Assembly (NCBI GenBank): GCA_964491605.1
Contig: CAZBGY010000012.1
Location: forward strand, 1-47,253
Direction: 5' to 3'
Length of the DNA: 47,253 nucleotides
Source of the DNA: DRYS01 sp964491605
GTDB lineage: Archaea; Thermoproteota; CALKCG01; B24; DRYS01
Part shown: positions 16,835-25,932 of the stretch, piece after piece
Layout: every line of letters starts with the position of its first letter
Numbering within the stretch: position 1 is the stretch's first letter
Translations under genes and position numbers: made by a program
Notes under the pieces: model-generated
The model's input: only the letters and a program-made list of their open reading frames with translations
What the model was told of the DNA's origin: nothing
Database searches by the model: none

Positions 16835-18037
16835 TACACTTAAACTCTCTGAAACTAATCTATTGAATTCCTCTACGAAGCCCTCCTCCATACCCTTCAA
16901 GACGACTCCCGAAGCTGCTGATGCATGCCCGTCACCGAAGCCACCATAGGCTTCACATGCCTTAGGGAGTACTATCGAAAGCGGAGGTTTCAATCCCTTC
17001 TTAACTTCATCCTCCAATTCTTCTGGGAGTCTACCTGAAACCTTACTGTAATCGTTCCTCAGAGGGCTGAAGCCAGGTATCTCCCTAGACATATACATGA
17101 ACCCTATGATGTATAGATCGGGTCTAACTATCCTCCTCTGATACCTTAGGTATGAGCAGAAGCTTCCGATAACCTTAACACCCATACCTGAGAACGTATC
17201 TTCAGCGTGAAACCATTGTACATATCCATCCACCCTTAAACCCTCCCTGTACAGTTTCGATAAGAGTTTACGGTTAGCTTCCTTTCTTTCATCCTCAAGC
17301 TTCGATGATAAGCTTTCGATATCCTCTGTTAATCCTTCAAGGCATGCTTTCAATCCGAGCATAGGCCCACCTCTATAGTAGCCTACGGATCCCAGTATCG
17401 ATAAGATACTGGATAGCTTCCTGTAGGATAAGGGTCTACCCATAGCCTTAACCCTGTAATCCCCTCTACCCGTAGGTTCTACGAAGCCTCTACGGATAGC
17501 ATCCTGGGTAGCCTCCATATCCAAGCCTCTTAGAGGCCCAGGTATCTCGGCGGAGCCTATCAAAGCGAGATGCGCAAGCTCCTCAGCTCCGGGGTATACC
17601 GTCTTAGCGAATATGTAAGCTACGGTTGAAGCCGATATCTCATCCCCGTTTAAGCCATATAAATCTGGTGAGAGGTTCACTACGGATGGATTCAATGATG
17701 GCTCAGGCTTATGGTGATCCAATATAATGGTAGGTATTCCATCAACGTTCAGCTTGGATATGTAGCCTGCATGAGCTCCACCTATATCTGTGAAAACTAT
17801 AGCGTCGAAGATCGATCTACGGTATACTTCTTCGAGGACTTCCCTGTAAAGCTTCTCTAAGCATATAGGTTTAACAGTAAAGCCGAGGTTCTCTAAAGCT
17901 TTCAACGCTATAGCCGCCGAGCATATACCATCAGCTTCATCGTGATGGATGAGCAATGATGAACCCCCTCTCCTACCTATAGGTTTGAGAAGCTCCACCG
18001 AATCTCTAGCGGCTTTAAAGAATTCTAATCGACCCAA
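16823..18037 (-). CDS. DHH-family phosphoesterase, RecJ/GAN-like nuclease
   Basis: The N-terminal DHH domain has LIHHDEADGICSAA (residues 30-42), FTDIGG (D84) and ILDHHKPEPS (D107-H108-H109), the metal-binding motifs of the family. The C-terminal DHHA1-like end GGFGDGHASAASG fits RecJ-type nucleases. At 404 residues it resembles archaeal RecJ homologues, including GAN, the GINS-associated nuclease of the replisome. It is divergent from priL-priS-gins15, which supports a role at the fork, although the RecJ-like subfamily cannot be fixed by eye. A Cdc45-like structural role is an alternative, but the metal ligands look intact. TTG start at 18035-18037. Confidence 0.82.
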   Translation of the reverse strand: MGRLEFFKAARDSVELLKPIGRRGGSSLLIHHDEADGICSAAIALKALENLGFTVKPICLEKLYREVLEEVYRRSIFDAIVFTDIGGAHAGYISKLNVDGIPTIILDHHKPEPSLNPSVVNLSPDLYGLNGDEISASTVAYIFAKTVYPGAEELAHLALIGSAEIPGPLRGLDMEATQDAIRRGFVEPTGRGDYRVKAMGRPLSYRKLSSILSILGSVGYYRGGPMLGLKACLEGLTEDIESLSSKLEDERKEANRKLLSKLYREGLRVDGYVQWFHAEDTFSGMGVKVIGSFCSYLRYQRRIVRPDLYIIGFMYMSREIPGFSPLRNDYSKVSGRLPEELEDEVKKGLKPPLSIVLPKACEAYGGFGDGHASAASGVVLKGMEEGFVEEFNRLVSESLSVSQS

Positions 18038-18134
18038 CCCTATAGAGGTTTAGAGACATAGGTGGTGTATAAACATTGTAGTTAACAATATGGTTTAACA
18101 AATATCGATCCGGCTTTAAAGCTATTCGAATATC

Positions 18135-18146
18135 GTTATATAAAGG
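18135..18146 (+). promoter_or_regulatory. TATA-like promoter of the priL-priS-gins15 operon
   Basis: GTTATATAAAGG lies about 38-49 bases upstream of the priL ATG. The expected transcription start, about 25 bases on, falls inside a short leader. Confidence 0.5.
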
Positions 18147-18183
18147 TTTTATCATCAGAGATTATAGGTTCTCGGTTGAAGAT

Positions 18184-19248
18184 ATGGCTTTAAAGGAGGG
18201 TTATAGGTTTACAGATAGGGATCTAGCTAAATACCCGTTTCTAAGAGAAGCAGCTAGATACCTCGAGGAGGCTGGGTTTACCGTTAAAGATATGGAGGCG
18301 GAGTATTTCAAGCCTATAATCGATAGAGCTTATTCTCGTATAGTCGAAGCCATGGAGAAGGGGGTTGTCTCCCTAAAACTGGATGAGCCTAGGTTGGAGA
18401 TAGCCTCCTTCCCCGTAGCTGTCCTTCTAGTTAGATTCATAGGGGATGAATTCCTCGCTAGAAGGTATGCTTTAGCGGAATCTCTGAGAGCTAGGGAGCT
18501 TCTAGAGAGGGAGCCTAAACCCCTTATCGAAGCTATAGCTTTACGCCTAGGTTTTAAAGCTGAGATATACGATGGGTATGCTAAGCTATACTTCACAGAT
18601 TACCTAAAGTATGCATCCAGGTTTCATGATCCTAGATGGAAGATCGTGAATAGGATTCTAGATCATGGATGGATTCTACTCTCTAGAAGGGAGCTTATAA
18701 GGCTTATATCCGAAGCTATCCAAGATAACCTTTTCAAGATTCTATCCAGACCGCTACCTGGGGATGCTAAACCCCCGCTTACGTTTGAAGCTAAGATTAT
18801 AGCTATAACGGGTATGCTTTCTGATAGGAAGACGAGGTATGGCGGATGGGTGGATGTAGGGTTCGTCGAGGAGGCCCTACCTCCATGCGTGAAGGCTATG
18901 TATACGGCTCTAAAAAGCGGGAGGCATTTACCACACATAGCTAGGTTTACCCTTGCAAGCTTCCTCCTCAACATAGGGTTGACCGTAGATGATGTGGTTA
19001 AGCTATTCGTATCCGTACCGGATGCCGATGAGAGGATAACGAGGTATCAGGTCGAGCATATCGCAGGTATGAGGGGGTCTATGACTAAGTATACATCGCC
19101 TAGCTGTTCAACCCTGAAGACCCACGGCTTATGCGTAGAGGATGAATTCTGCAGGGGGGTTAAACATCCTCTTACACGGTATAAGAGGAGTGTACGTAGA
19201 GCTATAGGTGGAGGTGGTGAGGGTGGAGGGAAGCTTAGAGAAGCTTAG
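18184..19248 (+). CDS. priL: DNA primase large subunit
   Basis: Regulatory subunit of the archaeal/eukaryotic-type primase. An N-terminal helical domain (FTDRDLAKYPFLREAARYLE) precedes the C-terminal Fe-S domain, whose four cysteines are visible in SPSCSTLKTHGLC and EFCRGVKHPLTRY plus one further upstream residue region; the HP-x-x-RY tail is typical. 354 residues, normal for archaeal PriL. The catalytic subunit gene priS overlaps its 3' end by 26 bases, so translation is probably coupled. The Gly-rich tail before the stop (GGGGEGGGKL) overlaps the priS ribosome binding site. Confidence 0.9.
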   Translation: MALKEGYRFTDRDLAKYPFLREAARYLEEAGFTVKDMEAEYFKPIIDRAYSRIVEAMEKGVVSLKLDEPRLEIASFPVAVLLVRFIGDEFLARRYALAESLRARELLEREPKPLIEAIALRLGFKAEIYDGYAKLYFTDYLKYASRFHDPRWKIVNRILDHGWILLSRRELIRLISEAIQDNLFKILSRPLPGDAKPPLTFEAKIIAITGMLSDRKTRYGGWVDVGFVEEALPPCVKAMYTALKSGRHLPHIARFTLASFLLNIGLTVDDVVKLFVSVPDADERITRYQVEHIAGMRGSMTKYTSPSCSTLKTHGLCVEDEFCRGVKHPLTRYKRSVRRAIGGGGEGGGKLREA

Positions 19249-20464
19249 GGAAGCTACGAAGAAGTTTGTGAAGCGCATATTCGCAGAGTATTATTCAACG
19301 CTAGCCCCCAGGTTTATCGAGGAACCCTCCAGGATAACTGGAAGAGAGTTCGGATTCAACCTGTTTGATAGAGGTATAGTAAGGCATATATCCTTTAAGA
19401 GTAGGGAGGAGCTCCTAGAATACTTAAAGGTGAATAGTCCTTCAGATTGCTACTATTCATCAGCTTTCTACATGAATCCGACAGCTCCTATGGATGAAAA
19501 GGGGTGGATAGGAGCTGAGCTCACGTTCGATATAGATGCGGATCATATACCTACAGATTGTAAGGCGGAGCATGACGGATGGGTATGCCTATCATGCGGG
19601 TATGAGGGGGTTGGCGAAACGCCGGAGAGATGCTTGAGATGTGGTGAGGATAAACTAGAAGAGAGAGCATGGTTCTGCGAGAAATGCCTGTTAGCAGCGA
19701 AAACCGAGACTATGAAGCTTATCGAGATATTATCCTCCGAGTTCGGCTTACCCGAGGATAATATGGCTGTATACTTCTCAGGGCGTAGAGGCTTCCATGT
19801 ACATGTATCCGGGGATGTCGAGGAGTTGGATCAGAATTCGAGGAGGGAGATAGCCGACTACCTGCTTGGCGTAGGGTTCGATCCATCTATATACCTTGAT
19901 AGATTATTGTTAAACCTCGATGTTAGCGGTATGAGGTTTAGGATCATCAGAGCGCTATATGATCTTATATCTTCAGCATCCTCTGATGAATTGAGGAATT
20001 TAGGTTTAAGGAGGGACTCCATCGATACTATAATCGAGGATAGGAATAGAATTCTGGATATCGTATTGGAAGGCGGATTTAGTAGACTCGCTAAGGAGAT
20101 AGGGTTAACTAGCCTTAGAAAGCTTACGGCTAAAGCGGTTGAATACTCATCTGTTAAGATAGATCCCGTGGTCACCCTGGATATTCATAGGCTGATACGC
20201 CTACCAGGTTCGCTTCACGGTAAAACCGGGTTCATTAAATCTAAGGTTGGTTCAAGCCTAGAATCACTGGAGAACTATGATCCGCTATCCGAAGCAACGC
20301 CTTTCAGGGATTCTAGGAATTATGTGAAGCTTTACGTAGAATCGACGCCTAAATTTAGGATCGGAGATGAGGAGTATGGACCGTTCAAGGATGAGGAGGT
20401 ATCGCTTCCGCTGCAGCCTGCAATCCTACTATTATGTAAGGGTGTAGCCTACGTATCCGGATAG
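19223..20464 (+). CDS. priS: DNA primase catalytic small subunit
   Basis: Catalytic primase that makes RNA/DNA primers at the fork. Key features are EYYSTLAPRFIEEPSRITGREFG at the N-terminus, the catalytic acidic strand LTFDIDADHIP, a zinc-binding segment (CLSCGYEG, CLRCGED, CEKC), YFSGRRGFHVHVSG, and LIRLPGSLHGKTGF. The last 35 residues (EYGPFKDEEVSLPLQPAILL) resemble the B domain of the GINS protein encoded next. Several in-frame GTG codons exist from 19208; the one at 19223 is chosen because GGAGGTG lies six bases upstream. About 413 residues, at the long end for PriS because of that tail. Confidence 0.93.
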   Translation: MEGSLEKLREATKKFVKRIFAEYYSTLAPRFIEEPSRITGREFGFNLFDRGIVRHISFKSREELLEYLKVNSPSDCYYSSAFYMNPTAPMDEKGWIGAELTFDIDADHIPTDCKAEHDGWVCLSCGYEGVGETPERCLRCGEDKLEERAWFCEKCLLAAKTETMKLIEILSSEFGLPEDNMAVYFSGRRGFHVHVSGDVEELDQNSRREIADYLLGVGFDPSIYLDRLLLNLDVSGMRFRIIRALYDLISSASSDELRNLGLRRDSIDTIIEDRNRILDIVLEGGFSRLAKEIGLTSLRKLTAKAVEYSSVKIDPVVTLDIHRLIRLPGSLHGKTGFIKSKVGSSLESLENYDPLSEATPFRDSRNYVKLYVESTPKFRIGDEEYGPFKDEEVSLPLQPAILLLCKGVAYVSG

Positions 20465-20474
20465 GAGGGACATC

Positions 20475-21026
20475 ATGTACGAGGAGCTTTTAAACGCTTG
20501 GAAGAGGGAGGCGTCCAGCGTCGAGCTACAACCCATACCTAGGGATTTCTATAGGAGGCTCAACGTTTTTATGAGGAGGCTTAGGGAGGATGAGAAGCTT
20601 GCCGATAGGGAGAGTATACAGGGTAAACTTCTATCTAAAGCTTTAGAGGTTAGCGTTAAACTCGTCGAGGATCTATGCTATCTTAGGCTTACTAAGATTA
20701 TGGATGCATCTATCAGAGGTGTAGTCGAATGGGATAAGCTAGCTGATGATGAGAGACCCTTTGCGAGGGAGTTTTCGAAGATACTCGAAGAGTATAACCG
20801 TATGGTTAGACGTATAGTCGAGGGTAGGTATACGCCATCTGAGGCTATGTTCAGAGAGGGGGGACTTAAACTCGTAAGGTTTACGGCGGATATACCGTCG
20901 TTCGTAGGGGTGGATCTCAAGGTTTATGGACCGTTTAAAGTCGAGGATGTAGCATACATACCTGAGGAGAATGCTATCCAGCTTGTGAAGCAAGGTATAG
21001 CTGTCGACGTTGACATCACAGAGTAG
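20475..21026 (+). CDS. GINS complex subunit (Gins15/GINS51 type)
   Basis: Replisome scaffold that links MCM helicase with primase and the RecJ/Cdc45-like protein. A helical A domain (residues about 1-120, DFYRRLNVFMRRLREDEKLA, LVEDLCYLRLTKIM) comes first and a small B domain last (YGPFKVEDVAYIPEENAIQL, GIAVDVDI), the A-B order of the Sld5/Psf1-like class. 183 residues, normal for archaeal Gins15. It starts ten bases after the priS stop, matching the priS-gins15 pairing I recall from Sulfolobus. Its 3' end overlaps the convergent STT3 gene by 11 bases. Confidence 0.88.
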   Translation: MYEELLNAWKREASSVELQPIPRDFYRRLNVFMRRLREDEKLADRESIQGKLLSKALEVSVKLVEDLCYLRLTKIMDASIRGVVEWDKLADDERPFAREFSKILEEYNRMVRRIVEGRYTPSEAMFREGGLKLVRFTADIPSFVGVDLKVYGPFKVEDVAYIPEENAIQLVKQGIAVDVDITE

Positions 21027-23145
21027 CGTTAACCTTCGATGGATAGTTAACCTTGTATACTAGGACTCCGCCGCACCATCCTGAGTAGGATAAATCCTCA
21101 GCCTTCCTTAAACTACTGGATATAAATGCAGGTTCGAGGTACTCTGATCTATGGAATCCTTTAAACATGTATAGGTTTAACCCCGTCTGCGTATCCCTGC
21201 TATAAAATCGGAAGGGTATTATCACCCCTAACACCGATTCGTAGAATCTGGAGCTGGGAGCACCTGTATCTGTATCGATGTAATCTGTCTCGTTGAATCC
21301 TCCGAATTCATCGTTAGCTATCCTTATCATCCATATGAATTTACCCTCCTCACCTGTACCATCAGGTACGAATAAACCTGTATACTGACCTATAGCAGTC
21401 CAGCTTGTAAAGACGACTATATGGGTAACGTTATACCGTTCCATAATCGGTATCGAAATATTCTCCGGAGACATGAATATCTTAGCTATGACTGCTATCT
21501 GCGTCGAGTTTATCGTAGCGTTATCGGCTAGAGTCGTACAGTTGCCTAGAACCGTTATCCAGTATCCGTAATCCCACCATGATAGAACTACAGCTCTACC
21601 TCCTATATTCTCCCTCATCCAAGCTAAGGCTTCCACCCAATCTGTATACGGCCTATTATACCGTGCCGATAACTCTAGTATACTTGGAAGAGTCCCATAG
21701 TAGAAGTATGTTATGTACACGAAGTACGACACCGGGAGTAGCGCTAGCAGCGCTATCATAACAATCGAAGCTACAGCTATATCCCTACGCATACCATATA
21801 TCGCTCTACGTGGACGGCGAGCCTTACCTACAGATTTCGCGTAGGATAGTAGGGGTTGGGAGATATCGTATAGGCTGTAGGCTGCTACGATCGATATAGC
21901 TGGGGCTAATAGCAGCTCTAGACGTGCGAACGATGCTGTGAAGTATAGCGATGTAATGGTCCACACCGATACAAGTATATGCTCGGAGGAACGCTTCCTG
22001 AAGGCTTGGATTACATAGAACGGTATGAATAGGCTTAGGAAGCCTGTCGACATGAATATCTGAGCCCATGTCGTCGATTGATGTTCACCTACGGATCTTA
22101 TCAGCGCAACCCCCCTCTTATACATCGGGTTCAATACGGCTAGATACTTACCTCCTGGAAGCCTGATCACACCCATAGCTACTAGTATGACGCCGAATAA
22201 TGCAAGTAAACCTATGATAGCTAAGAAGATTTTATCCCCCCTACCCGCTCCAAGCTTCCTTAAACCAAGCTTCAATACTAGTAGAGACGCTACACCATAG
22301 CTTAGTAGAGCCGTAGAATCGTATATGAAGCCGTACCCCACCCTAGGCGTCAGCATAGCCGCTAACACAGATATAGCTACGATAGGCGTGTACGCCGTTA
22401 TCAGGCTCTTATCGAAGGATAGGATGGCTGCTGCGAACGTGGATAAAACTATGAGAGCTAGCACGTAGAAGCTGCTACCCCATGATGCGATCAGATAGCC
22501 TAAGGATAAGCCTGATAGTATACCATAGGCTAGACTAGTACGTAGATCCGTACTCTTAACGGCTTTTACGTAGAATAGTATAGCTAGGATGAATGCGAGT
22601 ATGCCTATGGATTCATCGTCATACCATCCTGCAAATGTTCTACTTATATTACCAGGTGCTATCGCTAAGAGGAGCGATGATATTAAACCCACCATACTAC
22701 CTCCTATCTCCCTACCTAGAAAGAATATGGATATGCACATGAGGATAGCCATTATAGGTGGAAAGAATACGAGGGCGGTTATCAGGGGTACATTTATACC
22801 TAGAAATTCTATGGTGCGGTAGAATAATGCCCCGGCTAATGGTAGACCGATATAGCTGGATCTAGCTATATCCCTACCGTAGGGGTACCAGCTCTTAACA
22901 TCATACCAGTTATACCATGATGATAATCCTTCATTCAGTATACGCTCGGTTACTCGATACTGGAAGTATGTATCGTACTCGTGTAGGTAGAATCCTAGAT
23001 CCCAAACCCTTACTACAGGTTGTATCCTGATGTAGAATGCGAGTATGCATATAGCCGTTAAAGCTAATGGCATCCATAGGATTCTAAGCCATAAAGCTAT
23101 ACTCTTTATAGATGCAACTGTCGGTTTACGTAACTTAAATTTCAA
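21016..23145 (-). CDS. aglB: STT3/AglB oligosaccharyltransferase
   Basis: Membrane enzyme that transfers lipid-linked glycans to asparagine in secreted and surface proteins. Up to about residue 480 there are roughly a dozen membrane spans, with the external-loop acidic motifs YLHEYDTYFQYRVTE (about residue 40) and AGWYDDESIG (about 155). The soluble C-terminal part contains the hallmark SWWDYGYW at about residue 520. 709 residues is short to average for archaeal AglB. A small zinc-ribbon gene lies 54 bases upstream on the same strand and a small membrane protein is divergent from it. The N-glycosylation substrates could include the pilin-like proteins near 44-47 kb, which contain Asn-X-Ser/Thr sequons. 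Confidence 0.92.
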   Translation of the reverse strand: MKFKLRKPTVASIKSIALWLRILWMPLALTAICILAFYIRIQPVVRVWDLGFYLHEYDTYFQYRVTERILNEGLSSWYNWYDVKSWYPYGRDIARSSYIGLPLAGALFYRTIEFLGINVPLITALVFFPPIMAILMCISIFFLGREIGGSMVGLISSLLLAIAPGNISRTFAGWYDDESIGILAFILAILFYVKAVKSTDLRTSLAYGILSGLSLGYLIASWGSSFYVLALIVLSTFAAAILSFDKSLITAYTPIVAISVLAAMLTPRVGYGFIYDSTALLSYGVASLLVLKLGLRKLGAGRGDKIFLAIIGLLALFGVILVAMGVIRLPGGKYLAVLNPMYKRGVALIRSVGEHQSTTWAQIFMSTGFLSLFIPFYVIQAFRKRSSEHILVSVWTITSLYFTASFARLELLLAPAISIVAAYSLYDISQPLLSYAKSVGKARRPRRAIYGMRRDIAVASIVMIALLALLPVSYFVYITYFYYGTLPSILELSARYNRPYTDWVEALAWMRENIGGRAVVLSWWDYGYWITVLGNCTTLADNATINSTQIAVIAKIFMSPENISIPIMERYNVTHIVVFTSWTAIGQYTGLFVPDGTGEEGKFIWMIRIANDEFGGFNETDYIDTDTGAPSSRFYESVLGVIIPFRFYSRDTQTGLNLYMFKGFHRSEYLEPAFISSSLRKAEDLSYSGWCGGVLVYKVNYPSKVNATL

Positions 23146-23199
23146 TACCTCTACCTCCGGAGACTTAGATTCTACGAGGAAGCCTGATCTATATAATTC

Positions 23200-23376
23200 T
23201 TACCTCCTCCTAGCGGGTTTCAGCTCCATCTTGATATCATCTAGAGTGAACGATATCTTAGATTTACATGAGGGACAAAATCCACCGTAGCTCTCTACAA
23301 CCTCACCAGGATACATGAATTCATCTCCTTCGTAGAGTATGTACCCGCATGATCTGCATATAATCCTCTGAGGCAT
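23200..23376 (-). CDS. Small zinc-ribbon protein (58 residues)
   Basis: ATG at 23374-23376 to TAA at 23200-23202. The protein begins MPQRIICRSCGYILYEGDEF and has a second knuckle GFCPSCKSKISF, giving a CX2C...CX2C zinc ribbon, and ends in a basic LKPARRR. It lies 54 bases upstream of the STT3 gene on the same strand, with a TATA-like ACTTATAG near 23410. Function is unknown; a nucleic-acid-binding or protein-binding role is usual for such ribbons. The frame, the two clean CXXC knuckles and the spacing support a real gene. It could be co-transcribed with STT3. Confidence 0.75.
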   Translation of the reverse strand: MPQRIICRSCGYILYEGDEFMYPGEVVESYGGFCPSCKSKISFTLDDIKMELKPARRR

Positions 23377-23510
23377 ACATCCTATATCCGTCTACAAATC
23401 AAAGCTATAAGTATTTCTAGAGCATACCTTTAGATCCAGGCTGAGAACCTATTCAAGGTTTAGGAATCTTTAAGTATCTGTTCGAACGATATGCAATCCA
23501 CCAGGATAGG

Positions 23511-23894
23511 GTGTGTAGATTGAGGATTAGGGTTGGCGAATACTGGATATATGTGCTCGCTATAGCTGCCACGGTATTCCTACTATCAGGCTCCATATAC
23601 GTTATCGTCGAGGGATCCCCACCCTACCTTATTTATACGGATGCAAGCGGGAATAGGAAGATAGGTATCGTTAACCCTAGTATAAGGGATCAAGTCGTCA
23701 CGGAAACCCTAACCGTAGCCGCACTCTATACGTTAGGTTTCATAGGCGTGATTATGGTAGCTATAAGCTATAAGTATGCCTACGATCCTAAGACCAGCAA
23801 TATGCTTCTAGTAGTAGGGTTAACCATACTCCTGATATCATCGGTAATCCTATACCTACTTATAGATGCTAAGTTATGGCGTAAAATCATGTAG
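23511..23894 (+). CDS. Small membrane protein, three predicted spans
   Basis: 127 residues. Span 1 is YWIYVLAIAATVFLLSGSIY, followed by an extracytoplasmic stretch of about 40 residues (EGSPPYLIYTDASGNRKIGI), then two closely spaced spans (AALYTLGFIGVIMVAISYKY and MLLVVGLTILLISSVILYLL). The shape, one span then loop then a hairpin, recalls small accessory subunits of membrane complexes. It is divergent from the zinc-ribbon/STT3 pair, so an accessory part in N-glycosylation is a context guess only. I do not recognise the family. Start uncertain: GTG 23511 is used, TTG 23520 is an alternative. Its stop is three bases from the convergent RadB-like gene. Confidence 0.65.
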   Translation: MCRLRIRVGEYWIYVLAIAATVFLLSGSIYVIVEGSPPYLIYTDASGNRKIGIVNPSIRDQVVTETLTVAALYTLGFIGVIMVAISYKYAYDPKTSNMLLVVGLTILLISSVILYLLIDAKLWRKIM

Positions 23895-23897
23895 GAG

Positions 23898-24575
23898 TCA
23901 GATCTCGGTGTACGTCAAACCTCGATCTGATACATACGCGTAGAATCTCCCTGGGGTCCCACCCTTTCTAACCACACATAGAACCACCCCGGGTCTACCT
24001 GTTCTAGAAAGTTCTACTACGATGTCAGACCAGTATACCATAATCCTACGTGCTACAGGCTCCACTCCTCCACTTTCGATAGCAGCTCTAACCTGACTTA
24101 CAGCTAGTACGGCGATATTCCTAGTTATAGCAGATTCCTTGAGGAAGGCTATCTGCCGATTAAACTCCCAGTTTAGGGTGAACGGCTCCCCGATGGAGAT
24201 AGCTTCACGGTAGAGGCTTGTAACGCTATCTACGACTATAAGACCTAAACCCTTAGGAATTATCCTGGGTAGCGATTCTATGATCATAGTTTGCTCGGAG
24301 AAGTTTTCAGGCCTAGATACGATTACACGACTAGATACTTCGTCGAAATCTTCTTGAGCGAAGGCTTTAAGCCTCTCCACAGGGATGCGTCTATCGCAAT
24401 CTAGGTAGAGAACTTTAAACCCCATCCTAGCAGCCGATACAGAAGCTTGCAGAGCTATCGTAGTCTTACCGCTACCCGCTTCACCGTATATAAGCGTAAG
24501 CCTACCCAGCGGGATACCTCCACCTAGCAGTTCATCGAGCTTAGAGCATCCAGTAGGTATGAATTCTGTAGCCAA
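23898..24575 (-). CDS. radB: RadB-like RecA-superfamily recombinase paralogue
   Basis: Single RecA-fold ATPase domain of 225 residues without the N-terminal helix-hairpin-helix domain of RadA, the size of archaeal RadB. It starts IPTGCSKLDELLGGGIPLGR, has Walker A GEAGSGKTT (residues 31-39), Walker B LGLIVVDSVTSLYR and the later AVLAVSQVRAAIESGG. RadB-type proteins assist RadA in homologous recombination. It could instead be one of the RadC/RAL paralogues found in crenarchaea, so the subfamily is uncertain. It is divergent from the Clp1-like gene with about 80 bases between. Confidence 0.78.
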   Translation of the reverse strand: MATEFIPTGCSKLDELLGGGIPLGRLTLIYGEAGSGKTTIALQASVSAARMGFKVLYLDCDRRIPVERLKAFAQEDFDEVSSRVIVSRPENFSEQTMIIESLPRIIPKGLGLIVVDSVTSLYREAISIGEPFTLNWEFNRQIAFLKESAITRNIAVLAVSQVRAAIESGGVEPVARRIMVYWSDIVVELSRTGRPGVVLCVVRKGGTPGRFYAYVSDRGLTYTEI

Positions 24576-24656
24576 ACACCACTAAAGTTAATATGCAGAA
24601 CTCACGCTTAAATTCTGATAGCCTCTAGCGTTTTCAAGAACTACGGTGTAGCAGGT

Positions 24657-25916
24657 ATGACTAGATTCGAAGAAGGCTGTTCGATAATAATCGATGGACC
24701 GGCATACCTAAAGCTGATGTCAGGAGCCCTTAGAGTCTTAGGCGTAGAGTATAGAGGGAAGGGGAAGATCGTAGTGAGGGAAGGAAGGAGTGTACCAGTA
24801 GAGTTTCTAGAGGACAGTGAGGTCGAGGTATTATCTGCTTCTAATCCATCCTTTGAGAGGATCGACGAGGTATTCCCATCTGAGTGGTTTGAGGCTTTAA
24901 GGATTGTATCTAAGACGGATCCGGTGGATGTCCTTGTACTGGGAAGCGTGGATGTAGGTAAATCTACGTTCGCTTTGATGTGCGCCAACCATATACTGAG
25001 TACGGGTGTGAAACCGGTAGCGATCGTCGATGGGGATCTAGGGCAGACTGATATAGGCCCGCCTGGAGCTTTAAGCTATACGCTACTCGATAAGCCTACC
25101 GTAGATCTATTCAATTTTAGATTCGAGGAAGCTGTATTCATAGGATCGCTTACACCATATCAGATGGTAGATAAGATAGTAGAATCTCTAACGTACCTTA
25201 AATCTAGAGCTTCATCGAGATCTAAAGCTATTATAGTTAATACCGATGGATGGTTTACGGTCGAAGCTATACCGTATAAAGCTAGGATAGTGGAGAGGTT
25301 GAGACCTAAAGCTACTGTTGTAATCGATGGGGATATCGATCTAAGCTTGATAGAGGATATAGCTAAATCTAGTGGATCCACCGTGATCAGAATCCCACCC
25401 CCGAAGTATATAAGGGGTAAGAGTAGATCTGATAGGAAGGGTAGGAGGGAGTTATGCTATAGGAAGTATTTCATCGATCCGACTGTTAGGAAGATACCTG
25501 TGACATGGGTTAGATTCATAGATTTCCCCATAGGCTTAGGTGCCACTCTACAAGTGGATAAGCTTAGGGAGATATCGGCTAATCTAGGTTTAGAATGTAT
25601 CTATGGGGAGCGTACGGGTTCGACGCTCTACATCATAGCTAGGATAGATTCCGAGGATTATATGGAGATAGAGTATGGAGGAGTTAAAGGTATAGTTATA
25701 CCTGATAGGCTTATCAAAGGGCTACTCATGGGTGTATACGATCAGACGGAGGTATTCAGAGGGTTAGCTATATTGAAGTCTATATTCATGGAGGGAGATA
25801 GAGGTGTGGTGGAGCTTATAACATCGTATAGAGGATCTATAGGCTGCTTGAAGCCTGGATCTGTGAGACTCGATGAAAACTTCAAGGAAGTAGCTAAGTT
25901 TAAATCGATCTTATAA
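24657..25916 (+). CDS. Clp1/Grc3-type polynucleotide 5'-kinase
   Basis: Phosphorylates 5'-hydroxyl ends of RNA or DNA, for example after tRNA splicing endonuclease cleavage. An N-terminal beta-rich region (SIIIDGPAYLKLMSGALRVL) precedes the P-loop domain: Walker A GSVDVGKST at about residues 97-105, IVDGDLGQTDIGPPG, and IVNTDGW, the order seen in Clp1/Grc3 kinases. The C-terminal domain (about 300-419) is the family's beta domain. 419 residues against about 360 for better-known archaeal Clp1 homologues. The ATG has GGTGTAGCAGGT upstream. Rhomboid follows after a few bases, perhaps co-transcribed. Confidence 0.88.
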   Translation: MTRFEEGCSIIIDGPAYLKLMSGALRVLGVEYRGKGKIVVREGRSVPVEFLEDSEVEVLSASNPSFERIDEVFPSEWFEALRIVSKTDPVDVLVLGSVDVGKSTFALMCANHILSTGVKPVAIVDGDLGQTDIGPPGALSYTLLDKPTVDLFNFRFEEAVFIGSLTPYQMVDKIVESLTYLKSRASSRSKAIIVNTDGWFTVEAIPYKARIVERLRPKATVVIDGDIDLSLIEDIAKSSGSTVIRIPPPKYIRGKSRSDRKGRRELCYRKYFIDPTVRKIPVTWVRFIDFPIGLGATLQVDKLREISANLGLECIYGERTGSTLYIIARIDSEDYMEIEYGGVKGIVIPDRLIKGLLMGVYDQTEVFRGLAILKSIFMEGDRGVVELITSYRGSIGCLKPGSVRLDENFKEVAKFKSIL

Positions 25917-25932
25917 TCCGTTGAATTTCGGT

